From NCBI RefSeq assembly GCF_000686805.1, contig NZ_KK366022.1, positions 24,674 through 74,426 on the forward strand: a DNA stretch of 49,753 nucleotides. The letters are read 5' to 3'. The stretch comes from Bacillus sp. UNC41MFS5 (GTDB lineage Bacteria; Bacillota; Bacilli; Bacillales_B; DSM-18226). This document shows positions 1-7,213 of this stretch, piece by piece. Position numbers and translations under genes: made by a program. The number at the start of each line of letters is the position of its first letter. Positions within the stretch are counted from its first letter, which is position 1. The notes beneath the pieces were generated by a model. It was not told where the DNA came from and searched no databases. It worked only from the letters and a program-made list of their open reading frames with translations.

Positions 1-110
1 ATGGAGAAGACTCTCAATCTCAAGCCGATGGAGAAGACTCTCAATCTCAAAATAATCAAGCCAATAAGAAAGGCCCTGGTTCTCCAAAAGGAAAGAAGAA
101 AAACGACTAA
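1..110 (+). CDS. C-terminal tail of an unidentified protein (5' truncated)
   Basis: An open frame enters from the left edge in frame 3 and stops with TAA at 108-110. The 35 visible residues are hydrophilic and low complexity: two copies of a nine-residue unit rich in Gly, Glu, Asp, Ser and Gln, then a basic end (GPGSPKGKKKND). The DNA carries a 27-bp tandem repeat (1-27, then most of a second copy from 28). Such tails occur on cell-envelope and nucleic-acid-associated proteins of Bacillaceae, but nothing visible identifies the family. No clear terminator follows. Confidence 0.55.
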   Translation, partial: GEDSQSQADGEDSQSQNNQANKKGPGSPKGKKKND

Positions 111-264
111 TTGCTAAACTGGAGAGAATAGGTGATAACTGGTGATAAGTTGGTGGCAAAGTTTATCTTTTTGCCAGCAATAAAATCACCCTCCATACAT
201 CACTAGCCTAATTGGATGTCTTCTGGCATATATTTAATAATTTTCATTTGTGGGAGGGTTTACA

Positions 265-405
265 TTGATTGTTTTGCTATTAGGGGTTTTTTTCTACATT
301 TTCTTGGTTCCATCGACAAAGTATAGTAATTCAGCAAAACAAGCGAGGATAAACGACGACATGAAAGGTTCCCAAATAAACCTTGGGGTGAAACAAGATA
401 TTTAA
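265..405 (+). CDS. small putative single-pass membrane protein, 46 aa
   Basis: A TTG at 265 lies 6 nt after a strong Shine-Dalgarno site, GGGAGGG at 252-258. The product begins with about 15 very hydrophobic residues (LIVLLLGVFFYIFLVP), giving one membrane segment, followed by a short polar tail ending KQDI. The stop at 403-405 is only 7 bases before the start of the ArsB-like transporter gene, so the two are probably co-transcribed and may be translationally coupled. I do not recognise the family. The ribosome binding site and the membrane segment are the main support; no homologue was checked. Confidence 0.5.
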   Translation: MIVLLLGVFFYIFLVPSTKYSNSAKQARINDDMKGSQINLGVKQDI

Positions 406-412
406 CTTAGAA

Positions 413-1717
413 TTGATCCTCATGTTTATCATTTTTTTATCAGTAATTAGTTTAATAATTTGGCGACCTAAAGGGCTCAATGAATCGATCCCCACAGCTA
501 TTGGAGCAGCGATTACTATTTTTTTAGGAATTGTGCCTTTAGATGATATTTATAAAATCCTCGATATTGTTAGTGGAGCGTCTATTACCATTTTATCAAC
601 GATTATTATGTCTATTGTATTAGAAAGCATTGGTTTTTTTAATTGGGTTGCATTCAATTTAGTTAAAAAAGCAAAGGGTTCAGGAACTTTACTTTATATA
701 TTTGTAAACCTAATTTGTTTTTTAACGACTATCTTTTTTAATAATGATGGAAGTATATTAATTACTACACCGATAATAATTCATATGACAAATTACCTCA
801 ACCTTAAACCCCATCAAAGAATTCCCTATTTACTCTCAGGAGCATTAATTGCAACCGCTTCCAGTGCCCCGATTGCAATTAGTAATATATCAAATTTAAT
901 TGCATTGAAAATTGTTGGGATAGATTTAAACAGCTATATAGAAATGATGTTCGTACCATCTATGATTGGTATTGTAACAATTGCAAGCTTGCTTTATTTG
1001 TACTATAAGAAGGATATTCCCAAAAAGATTGATCAAAACTTCACTGATCCGCTTACGATGCAAATAAATATAAAGATGGATTGGTGGATGTTTAGGGTAT
1101 GTATGGTCATTGTTGTAGCAGTAAGAGCCAGTTTCTTTATCTTAACACCATTTGGTATTCCTATGGAGTGGATAGCATTAGCAGGGGCCATTTTACTTAT
1201 TATGATTAGGTGGTATAAAGCAGGAAAAGGAGTAAAAGATGTCATAAGTAAAACCCCGTGGCATATACTCATTTTTGCTTTTAGTATGTATGTTTTAGTA
1301 TACGGTCTTCAGAATGTTGGATTAACATCCTTATTAGTAAAACACCTTCAACCCCTTGTAGAAAGTAGTTATTTAAATGCTAGTCTAACAATGGGTATAT
1401 TATTAACGTTTTTGTCAAATGTATTTAATAATTTACCTGCTGTGATGATCGGTACATTATCACTCACTAGTATGGGGCTAGACCTGCATACATTACAACT
1501 ATCTTATCTGGCAAATGTGCTTGGCAGTGATATTGGTTCATTAATAACCCCTGTAGGAACTCTTGCCACTTTAATATGGATGTACATTTTAAAAAGCAAT
1601 AGAATTAGATTTACGTGGGGGCAGTATATTAAAGTCGCTGTACTCGTTATACCAATTGGATTGATTACAAGCTTAGTAGCTTTATATTTCTGGAATGTAT
1701 GGTTTATCTTCAAATAA
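413..1717 (+). CDS. ArsB/NhaD-family anion transporter (arsenical pump-like, YdfA-like)
   Basis: An integral membrane protein of 434 residues with about ten hydrophobic helices, the usual size for ArsB-type arsenite or anion exporters. Family-like stretches include the FFNNDGSILITTP segment near residue 110, matching the conserved FxNDGAALxLTP motif of ArsB, and the SSAPIAISNISNLIA segment near 155. ArsB proteins export arsenite or antimonite, alone or with the ArsA ATPase. No arsA, arsC or arsR is nearby, so the substrate is uncertain. The frame opens with TTG at 413; ATG at 422 is an alternative, and neither has a good ribosome binding site, which fits coupling to the small membrane gene just upstream. 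Confidence 0.75.
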   Translation: MILMFIIFLSVISLIIWRPKGLNESIPTAIGAAITIFLGIVPLDDIYKILDIVSGASITILSTIIMSIVLESIGFFNWVAFNLVKKAKGSGTLLYIFVNLICFLTTIFFNNDGSILITTPIIIHMTNYLNLKPHQRIPYLLSGALIATASSAPIAISNISNLIALKIVGIDLNSYIEMMFVPSMIGIVTIASLLYLYYKKDIPKKIDQNFTDPLTMQINIKMDWWMFRVCMVIVVAVRASFFILTPFGIPMEWIALAGAILLIMIRWYKAGKGVKDVISKTPWHILIFAFSMYVLVYGLQNVGLTSLLVKHLQPLVESSYLNASLTMGILLTFLSNVFNNLPAVMIGTLSLTSMGLDLHTLQLSYLANVLGSDIGSLITPVGTLATLIWMYILKSNRIRFTWGQYIKVAVLVIPIGLITSLVALYFWNVWFIFK

Positions 1718-1821
1718 GGAATTGTCAATATGGACTTGTTCTCAAAGTGTTATCGTCAAACTTATCCCACCTCGCTCCAGATTGAGAATTATGTGTTACT
1801 CTCCAAAACAATTGAGCGATT

Positions 1822-1861
1822 ACCCGAATAATGTACACTTAAAAAAGTATCTTATTCGGGT
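1822..1861 (+). terminator. inverted repeat after the ArsB-like gene
   Basis: Arms ACCCGAATAA (1822-1831) and TTATTCGGGT (1852-1861) form a perfect 10-bp stem, with further pairing possible in the loop. It lies between the convergent transporter and NTF2-like genes. The T tract after it is weak (TTGTGT), so termination efficiency is uncertain. Confidence 0.5.
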
Positions 1862-1879
1862 TGTGTCCAATGGAGCCTA

Positions 1880-2323
1880 TCATTTTAATAATTCTCTCAA
1901 CTCTTCTGTCATCTCTTCCACTAATTCAGGTCGGCCATGAAACTGAGCAGGAGTATTTTGAAACAATTGTATTTGCCAATCCCCTTCCCTTTTTACAACA
2001 ATCAGTGTATGAAGGGTGTTCACGTTCGGGTTAATATCCGATTGCCCCGGAGGCACCATTCCTGCAATGGCTCGTAAAAGGGCTATCTCGGCACTTAAAA
2101 AACGGACTTCCTTCACTTTACTAACAAATCTTGCGGTAGGATGGTGATCAAAGATTGGCTTCAGGTGCGAAAAAATTTCTTGTTTGCCAATTGATTGAGA
2201 TCCATCAAATCCGATACTCTCGCCATCGTCTGTAAATAAGGCTGCCATGCCCTCAGCACTGCGTTCATTCCATGCATCTAATAGCTTTTTATAAATTGCT
2301 TGTACATCTTTTGATTCCATCAT
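1880..2323 (-). CDS. SnoaL/DUF4440-like (NTF2-fold) protein
   Basis: 147 residues with the pattern of small NTF2-fold SnoaL/DUF4440 proteins: an N-terminal helix with LLDAWNERSAEGMAALFTDD, a middle strand region, and a C-terminal HTLIVVKREGDWQIQLFQNT motif. These proteins form a cone-shaped pocket. Some are isomerases or stress-associated proteins, but many have no assigned substrate. The start ATG has a good ribosome binding site (GAGAGGAG). It stands alone, and the terminator-like hairpin of the DUF3800 gene lies upstream. No specific function can be given. Confidence 0.7.
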   Translation of the reverse strand: MMESKDVQAIYKKLLDAWNERSAEGMAALFTDDGESIGFDGSQSIGKQEIFSHLKPIFDHHPTARFVSKVKEVRFLSAEIALLRAIAGMVPPGQSDINPNVNTLHTLIVVKREGDWQIQLFQNTPAQFHGRPELVEEMTEELRELLK

Positions 2324-2402
2324 TTTACTCCTCTCATTTCTTTTATATTATCGTAATTCAAACCTGAGCATAATTTCAACTTTCGGGCCAGCCCGACCTC
2401 AA

Positions 2403-2440
2403 AAAAAAGGTCAGACCCAAATGAACCAGGACTGATCCTT
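2403..2440 (-). terminator. hairpin with T tract downstream of the DUF3800 gene
   Basis: Read on the minus strand, GGATCAGTCC pairs imperfectly with GGGTCTGACC and is followed by eight T residues. The left arm touches the stop codon of the DUF3800 gene. It belongs to the group of GTCAG-containing hairpins seen elsewhere in this window. Confidence 0.55.
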
Positions 2441-3612
2441 TATTCCGTAACCACTAATTTTTCCATCTCAATTATTTTTTTAAGATATTCATATTCATTG
2501 TTAGCGAGAATATCAATCTCATTGTTCGTGGCCAGGAGAATTTGATTTCGACACTTAGATATTCTTTGAATCATTGGATGAATCGTAAGGCTGGATAAAT
2601 TAACAAAATCATATATGTCTGTTAAACAAACCGGCAGCTTATAGCCCTTATTACTGCTGGCAATTAACAAGCCGCTATCGCGGAGCTTGGAAACGATGTT
2701 CGACCTGAAGTAATGGTGATTGATTTTGTTCACCCGGATGGCATTTAGATTATCAAGAATTTCTTGTGTGAAAACATATTCACTCGGATTTTCTCGTAGA
2801 TTAAATAATAGAAACTTGAGCAAATCAATCCTGATTTTCTCATCCAAGTCTTCACTGTTTTTATTTTTCTCTAGGTAATGAAGGGTTAAATTCACCGATT
2901 GTTGAAAAATAACCTCATCAAACTCCGAGTCCTGATTCCTTGATATGTAATCATGTAAATAATTTTTATAGTTTTGCGGCCATAAATTCATTGCGATGAT
3001 TTTCTTTTTGATGATTTTATTAAAATGCGGATAATGTTCCGAGTACTGGGTTTGATCATATCCTTTCGCAATCGTCCCAGCGATTATATTTGCCAATTGG
3101 AGGAGGATCTCAGATGAGCTGTTGTTAAATCCAAAGGTGGAGTAATTGAATAAATCGGGAATACTTTTTTCGGTGATATAGTTTTTAAATTCGGTCATGA
3201 ATTCTTTCGATCCCAGTTCAACCAAAACAAGATCGAGCTGATCAAAGGTTCGTTTTAAGTCATCATATATCAACCGATTCATGTATTTAATAAACGTCTT
3301 TTCAAACGTGATTCCACAATCTTCTCTAATTTTTCTTTTGTCGACGACGTAGGCATAGATATTAAACGGAAGATCCTTCAGTTCATTTAATAGTTGAATT
3401 CTTAGATGGGGGTTGTCGATTTTGTCTGATTGCATAACTTCGGTTGAAAAATATTTTTGTCGAACCTGCTCAACTTCCTGTTCTAACCATTCTTTATTAG
3501 ACTCTTTTGCTAGAATAGCCACGATAATAAAGTGGGTTGAGACTTCATTATTTTCAAAATCAAAACTATAATCTCCTGATTCGTCGATAAACGCAAATTG
3601 GATATCGTTCAT
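2440..3612 (-). CDS. DUF3800 domain-containing protein
   Basis: 390 residues beginning with FAFIDESGDYSF. The Asp-Glu-Ser-Gly-Asp motif within the first 15 residues is the signature of DUF3800, a family suggested to have a nuclease-like fold with acidic active-site residues. The middle is helical and charged. The C-terminal third (about 270-350) has winged-helix-like segments, and the end is acidic. The start has a strong ribosome binding site (AGGAGTGAGGTGGG). DUF3800 genes are often found in accessory regions and near mobile or defence genes, but no partner is visible here. Function unknown. Confidence 0.75.
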   Translation of the reverse strand: MNDIQFAFIDESGDYSFDFENNEVSTHFIIVAILAKESNKEWLEQEVEQVRQKYFSTEVMQSDKIDNPHLRIQLLNELKDLPFNIYAYVVDKRKIREDCGITFEKTFIKYMNRLIYDDLKRTFDQLDLVLVELGSKEFMTEFKNYITEKSIPDLFNYSTFGFNNSSSEILLQLANIIAGTIAKGYDQTQYSEHYPHFNKIIKKKIIAMNLWPQNYKNYLHDYISRNQDSEFDEVIFQQSVNLTLHYLEKNKNSEDLDEKIRIDLLKFLLFNLRENPSEYVFTQEILDNLNAIRVNKINHHYFRSNIVSKLRDSGLLIASSNKGYKLPVCLTDIYDFVNLSSLTIHPMIQRISKCRNQILLATNNEIDILANNEYEYLKKIIEMEKLVVTE

Positions 3613-3797
3613 TTTCCCACCTCACTCCTAAATTCTTACCTTTTTAATTCAACAAAATAGGCTCGAAAACCTTTAAATAGTTAATTTTTCCTTTAAAAAT
3701 TGAAGAATAATATGGTTAAAAGTGATCTTGGGATTAGTATGTGGGGGAATGGGAAAATATAACTTTATAAAAAAGATTAGGGATTACTATGATTGTG

Positions 3798-3873
3798 TGC
3801 TATACTCTGTATACCATTTGCTTTACGTTATTCTAATACCCGCCCTACTCGACTGCCGAGTAGGGTTTTTTAT
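3798..3873 (+). ncRNA. candidate short RNA ending at an orphan terminator
   Basis: A perfect 9-bp hairpin (CCCTACTCG 3843-3851, CGAGTAGGG 3857-3865) with TTTTTT directly after it is a textbook plus-strand terminator, but no plus-strand gene precedes it. An extended -10-like element, TGCTATACT, lies just upstream at 3798-3806, which would give a transcript of about 60 nt. The hairpin is seen directly; the promoter and the RNA are inference. Confidence 0.3.
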
Positions 3874-3890
3874 GTTTTATTGGACACACA

Positions 3891-3919
3891 AAAAAAAGAC
3901 TCTACAAAAGAGTCTTTTT
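3891..3919 (-). terminator. intrinsic terminator of cold-shock gene 1
   Basis: AAAAAGACTCT and AGAGTCTTTTT form an 11-bp stem with a 5-nt loop and T runs on both sides, so it can act in both directions. The second csp gene has a near-identical terminator at 35296-35325. Confidence 0.8.
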
Positions 3920-3934
3920 ATCTATTGGTTCTTA

Positions 3935-4135
3935 TTATGCTTTGCGAACGTTAGTAGCTTGGGGTCCACGTTGACCTTGCTCTACTTCAAATGTTACAGC
4001 TTGACCTTCGTCTAAAGATTTGAAACCTTCGCTTTGGATAGCTGAGAAGTGTACGAATACGTCGTCTCCTGCTTCACGTTCGATGAATCCGAATCCTTTT
4101 TCTGCATTAAACCATTTCACTTTACCTTGTTCCAT
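3935..4135 (-). CDS. cold-shock protein (CspA family), copy 1
   Basis: A 66-residue CspA-type single-strand nucleic acid binding protein that opens with [19 protein letters not shown]. It contains RNP1 (KGFGFIE) and RNP2 (VFVHF), and ends [11 protein letters not shown]. It acts as an RNA chaperone in the cytoplasm. The start chosen is the ATG at 4135 with AGGAGG 9 nt upstream; the frame stays open for 11 more codons, but these overlap the leader hairpin. It differs from the second copy at 35340 by one residue (Ser instead of Thr before LDEGQ). Confidence 0.95.
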   Translation of the reverse strand: MEQGKVKWFNAEKGFGFIEREAGDDVFVHFSAIQSEGFKSLDEGQAVTFEVEQGQRGPQATNVRKA

Positions 4136-4246
4136 TTGTTGTTTCCTCCTCGTGTGCTTTGCACACATTGTGTTACTATCCTTGCTCAGATCTTCAAGAC
4201 AGAAAGTTTAGCACTTATTATCCTACCGACAAACAAAAATAATTCT
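4136..4246 (-). promoter_or_regulatory. cold-shock mRNA 5' leader, copy 1
   Basis: About 110 nt between the inferred transcription start and the csp start codon, nearly identical to the leader of the second csp gene. A small hairpin (GTGTGC and GCACAC arms, 4152-4166) sits immediately before the Shine-Dalgarno site. Long structured leaders are typical of csp mRNAs and control temperature-dependent stability and translation. Conservation between the paralogues supports function. Confidence 0.65.
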
Positions 4247-4251
4247 TCCTT

Positions 4252-4280
4252 ACTATAACAGAGACCGCCTATTAATGCAA
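4252..4280 (-). promoter_or_regulatory. SigA-type promoter of cold-shock gene 1
   Basis: On the minus strand TTGCAT (4275-4280), a 17-bp spacer, then TATAGT (4252-4257). The same two hexamers and spacing occur before the second csp gene while the spacer sequence differs, which supports a real promoter. Confidence 0.75.
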
Positions 4281-4343
4281 ACCTTCCACACGAAAGATTC
4301 ACTTGGAGGGTACAATTTTAATCCAACACGATTTTAAATATGA

Positions 4344-5009
4344 TCAATACGATAAACCACATGTGCACCGATTTTTTCCAAAAACAATGGAATAGGCAGA
4401 AGGGAATTCTTGATTCACCCGTTGAACCTCTTTGGCAAACTCTACTTCATTTTTGGGAACTTGTGATAAGGAATCCGCCTTTTTCTGCGAATCAATATGC
4501 GCTCCTGGTGGAACGAAGCTGCCCGGCTTAAGTGTCACCCCACCGGTAACAAGGGCTCCGGAAGCAATAAAACTACCCTCTCCGACTTGTGCGTTATAGA
4601 CAATTGCCTTAAAACCAATAAATACTTTTTGATCAATCTGGCAAGGGCCATGAATAAGCGCCCCATGGGCACAAGATACCTCGTCCCCCAAATAAATCGA
4701 GTATATCTTTTGGTTAATCTCCATATGTTTGTTTTTTAACCCATGAAAGATTACTCCGTCTTGAAGATTACAGTTGTTTCCAATATAGAATGGCGTCCCT
4801 TCATCTGCACGGATACTGACAAAAGGAGCGACAAACGTATTTTTTCTGATCGTAACATCGCCGACAATATAGGTGAATGGACTTAAATAGACAGTTTTAT
4901 TTATTTTTGGAAAAATAGGGGTTGGATTGACGGACGTTGGCGGATTCGCTCCGACAAAGTAACAATAGATATTAAAAGGACCATTTACATTATTGGAATA
5001 ATTCCACAA
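4344..5009 (-). CDS. gamma-class carbonic anhydrase (left-handed beta-helix)
   Basis: 221 residues of hexapeptide-repeat sequence closely resembling the archaeal Cam carbonic anhydrase. Visible active-site motifs are SIRADEG (Arg and Glu), NLQDGVIFHG (Gln, Asp and the first zinc-ligand His) and CAHGALIHGP (the second and third His). The acidic loop of Cam is mostly missing, as in CamH-like forms. It should hydrate CO2 to bicarbonate as a trimer in the cytoplasm. The start is probably TTG at 5009, with AAGGGGAA upstream; there is no ATG near the expected N-terminus. It is flanked by the csp promoter and a terminator, so it is monocistronic. Confidence 0.85.
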   Translation of the reverse strand: MWNYSNNVNGPFNIYCYFVGANPPTSVNPTPIFPKINKTVYLSPFTYIVGDVTIRKNTFVAPFVSIRADEGTPFYIGNNCNLQDGVIFHGLKNKHMEINQKIYSIYLGDEVSCAHGALIHGPCQIDQKVFIGFKAIVYNAQVGEGSFIASGALVTGGVTLKPGSFVPPGAHIDSQKKADSLSQVPKNEVEFAKEVQRVNQEFPSAYSIVFGKNRCTCGLSY

Positions 5010-5100
5010 GATAAATTCCCCTTTCTAATCATTGAATTATTCATACTACTTATACGTAAGTTTTCAAGATTCATTCCAAATAGCAGTCATAGAATCATCA

Positions 5101-5133
5101 AAAAGGCAGTGATTCCCAAATCACTGCCTTTTT
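5101..5133 (-). terminator. bidirectional terminator between liaH1 and carbonic anhydrase
   Basis: AAAAGGCAGTGATT and AATCACTGCCTTTT form a long stem with a 3-5 nt loop and T runs on both strands. It directly follows the stop codon of the PspA-family gene. Confidence 0.85.
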
Positions 5134-5137
5134 CATG

Positions 5138-5797
5138 TTATTCTTTTGTTAGTTTCACAGATTGTTCGACCTGCTTACCCATTTCTTTCTCTAACTGCTC
5201 CATCCGTGCATCAATTGTGCTGTGGAAAAAGGATTGGTTCACTTTTTGTTCTAAACGTTCCAGATAGTTTTCGATATCCTTAAACTTGGATGAAAATTGG
5301 TCCGAGTAGGAATTTGATTCTGAAACCTGATTTATTTTGAGATTAGCCCGTGTGACATTTTCCCTACCCATTAATTCCATCCGGCGCAGATGCATATCCT
5401 TTAACTTATGTTTCATTTCATCGTGCTTTCTTTCTAATTCACTTAACTGCTCCGAAACTTGTGCAAGCGATGTCTTCAGACGCTCTGCACGTTCAGCATA
5501 TTGCTGATGCTCTGCAGAGGCAAATTGGTAGAGTTCTGATTCACCAGCGTTGGAAGCAATGTCTGCTTGGTACTTCCTTTTTTCCGCTCGCTCTGTTGCC
5601 TGATGATATTCTCGCGTAAATTCTTCCTTCAAACTTGCTTGACGTTCGACTAGTTTACCAACTTTCTCTGTCTCTTGTTCACACTCACGAAGATATTGAT
5701 TAAGCAAAGCGATTGGACTTTGTTTTTCCTTGTGTTGACGAGTTTCATTCAAATCTGCAATAATGAGATCTTTAATTTTAGTCAATAAGTTGGCCAT
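5138..5797 (-). CDS. PspA/IM30-family membrane-stress protein (LiaH-like), copy 1
   Basis: About 219 residues, almost wholly alpha-helical coiled coil, with the PspA/IM30 pattern: an amphipathic N-terminal helix (ANLLTKIKDLIIADLNE), charged heptad-rich helices through residue 150, and a linker with MHLRRMELMGRENVTRANL. LiaH/PspA proteins form large oligomers at the inner face of the membrane and protect it from envelope damage. The start at 5797 is preferred because it aligns with the paralogue at 46560-47198; ATG at 5803 is also possible. It is directly downstream of a LiaI-like gene, forming a liaIH operon. Confidence 0.85.
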   Translation of the reverse strand: MANLLTKIKDLIIADLNETRQHKEKQSPIALLNQYLRECEQETEKVGKLVERQASLKEEFTREYHQATERAEKRKYQADIASNAGESELYQFASAEHQQYAERAERLKTSLAQVSEQLSELERKHDEMKHKLKDMHLRRMELMGRENVTRANLKINQVSESNSYSDQFSSKFKDIENYLERLEQKVNQSFFHSTIDARMEQLEKEMGKQVEQSVKLTKE

Positions 5798-5820
5798 ATT
5801 CATTTTCCCCTTTGCAATTA

Positions 5821-6165
5821 TTATTTTTTTAATTCATTCCATTGTTTATCAAAATTTTCAAATGGGTCGGACTCCTTGTTCACTGGTGGCTTTTTATTTT
5901 TATTCCATTGTCTATAAACAAGAAATAGTACATAAGCTGCACCTACCCCGATAAGTGCCGGGATATGGTGGATGGTTGCTGATAAAACAATTAAGCCGAT
6001 GATGATTAACCCAATTTTCCACCCTGTAGATTCCGCCTTCAAAAACTGTTTATAAATGAAGTAAAGAATCGCTAGACTGACAAGTAACCCCACCATCGGA
6101 CCAATAGTTTTTAGTAAAATAAATGCAGCAATCCCGCCTACTAAAAGTAAACCAAATTTTTTCAT
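5821..6165 (-). CDS. LiaI-like small membrane protein, copy 1
   Basis: 114 residues from the ATG at 6165, which has GGAGGAAAAATAGC before it; an in-frame upstream ATG lacks this support. Three or four hydrophobic segments fill residues 1-85, followed by a charged tail ending FENFDKQWNELKK. This matches the LiaI layout, where the tail contains a similar F-x-x-x-W motif. LiaI anchors LiaH to the membrane in Bacillus subtilis. It is 24 bp upstream of the PspA-family gene and has a paralogue at 47216-47569. Confidence 0.75.
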   Translation of the reverse strand: MKKFGLLLVGGIAAFILLKTIGPMVGLLVSLAILYFIYKQFLKAESTGWKIGLIIIGLIVLSATIHHIPALIGVGAAYVLFLVYRQWNKNKKPPVNKESDPFENFDKQWNELKK

Positions 6166-6250
6166 GCTATTTTTCCTCCTTTGTTTCATTTAATTTGATC
6201 ACTGAGCCTTATCATAACTTTATCTTGACTTCATCTTACCTTTTTTCAGG

Positions 6251-6302
6251 TTGTTTCATAATTGCGCTTTAGCTTGATTTTTCACTACGACTTAAGACGT
6301 AG
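6251..6302 (-). promoter_or_regulatory. conserved upstream box of liaIH copy 1 (LiaR-type operator candidate)
   Basis: CTACGACTTAAGACGTAG at 6285-6302 is palindromic at 16 of 18 positions. About 20 bp further on, the minus strand has a conserved AATTATGA -10-like element with no recognisable -35. The same arrangement lies upstream of liaIH copy 2. This suits a promoter that depends on an activator such as LiaR; assignment to LiaR is inference. Confidence 0.45.
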
Positions 6303-6562
6303 CTGATAACGGACTACATTTAGTGGTACAAAAAAAGCCCACTCTAACTTGACCTTGGAAGTGAGTGTGAGCTATTTTTGATTTTCTTTGTATTTTAGTA
6401 CTAAAGCATTGTCTTTTAAAAAATTGAAGAGTCAAACTTTTCTTTCCTCAGCTTTTTGATATAATTAAAATATTCCAGTCTGACCATATTATGGTGTAAT
6501 ACTAAAAAGCATTTGCCAATTGGTAGATTCTTTTTTATATAATCCATTTCAGGAGGTTATCT

Positions 6563-7150
6563 ATGTATAAAATCAAGAATAAAGAAAAGCTATTCATTTA
6601 CACAGGCCCAGATGGTTCAGGTAGAAAAACGGTTGCCAAAATGGTAGCGACCGCTTTTGATATGGAGACAGTCATCTCCTACACGACTCGCTCCCCTCGT
6701 CACTATGAAAAGAATGGGGAAGACTACCATTTTATTAATGAGGACACATTCAAAAAGATGGAAGAAAATCAGGAATTTCTTGAATGCGTTGAAATCGATG
6801 GTATCCATTATGGCATTCGCGAAGAGGACATTGTTAAAGCATTCGAATCCCACAACCTCGTATACCTCACATTAAATCCCGAAGGAACTGAAAAATTAAA
6901 ACAGATGTATGGTGATCGTGTCATGCGCTTTTTCATCTATGCCGACCGCGATACGGTTATTGAGAGACAAAAGGAACGACAAGATAATGATCAAGACATT
7001 GCCCGCCACATGGCTCATTATGATGAAACCATGAACTATAAAAATAGCTGTGAACATGCCTTTGACAATTATGATTCGCCGCAGATTTCCTTTCAAGTCA
7101 GTGAAGTCATTGAAGATTTTCTTGAAAGAGATATTATAGTTACTGACTAA
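6563..7150 (+). CDS. guanylate kinase-like protein with altered P-loop
   Basis: 195 residues with a guanylate kinase fold: an N-terminal nucleotide-binding loop (GPDGSGRKT, 15-23), the GMP-binding region SYTTRSPRHYEKNGEDYHFI near residue 40, and YGIREEDI. True GMP kinases carry GPSGVGKGT, so the usual P-loop lysine is Arg21 here and a Lys follows it. It may be a paralogue with reduced or changed activity rather than the housekeeping gmk, which normally sits beside rpoZ. The ribosome binding site AGGAGG (6551-6556) is strong. It is a single gene ended by the hairpin at 7158-7202. Confidence 0.75.
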   Translation: MYKIKNKEKLFIYTGPDGSGRKTVAKMVATAFDMETVISYTTRSPRHYEKNGEDYHFINEDTFKKMEENQEFLECVEIDGIHYGIREEDIVKAFESHNLVYLTLNPEGTEKLKQMYGDRVMRFFIYADRDTVIERQKERQDNDQDIARHMAHYDETMNYKNSCEHAFDNYDSPQISFQVSEVIEDFLERDIIVTD

Positions 7151-7157
7151 TAGATAG

Positions 7158-7202
7158 AAAAAAGGTGTCAGGCACTCGATTGGTGCCTGACACCTTTTTT
7201 TA
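7158..7202. terminator. bidirectional terminator of the GGTGTCAGGCACC family
   Basis: AAAAAAGGTGTCAGGCA and its complement TGCCTGACACCTTTTTT form a long stem around a short loop. It serves the convergent guanylate kinase-like gene (plus) and peroxiredoxin gene (minus). The same core sequence recurs at 30459 and 32013. Confidence 0.85.
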
Positions 7203-7213
7203 ATCAGAGATTA

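Noticed and set aside
3722..4015. Plus-strand open frame of 97 codons before the first cold-shock gene
   Set aside because: It reads through two terminators and into csp antisense, and has no ribosome binding site.
6331..6377. Imperfect inverted repeat upstream of the guanylate kinase-like gene
   Set aside because: Arms around AGCCCACTC and GAGTGTGAGCT pair only loosely, and there is no gene for which it would be a terminator.
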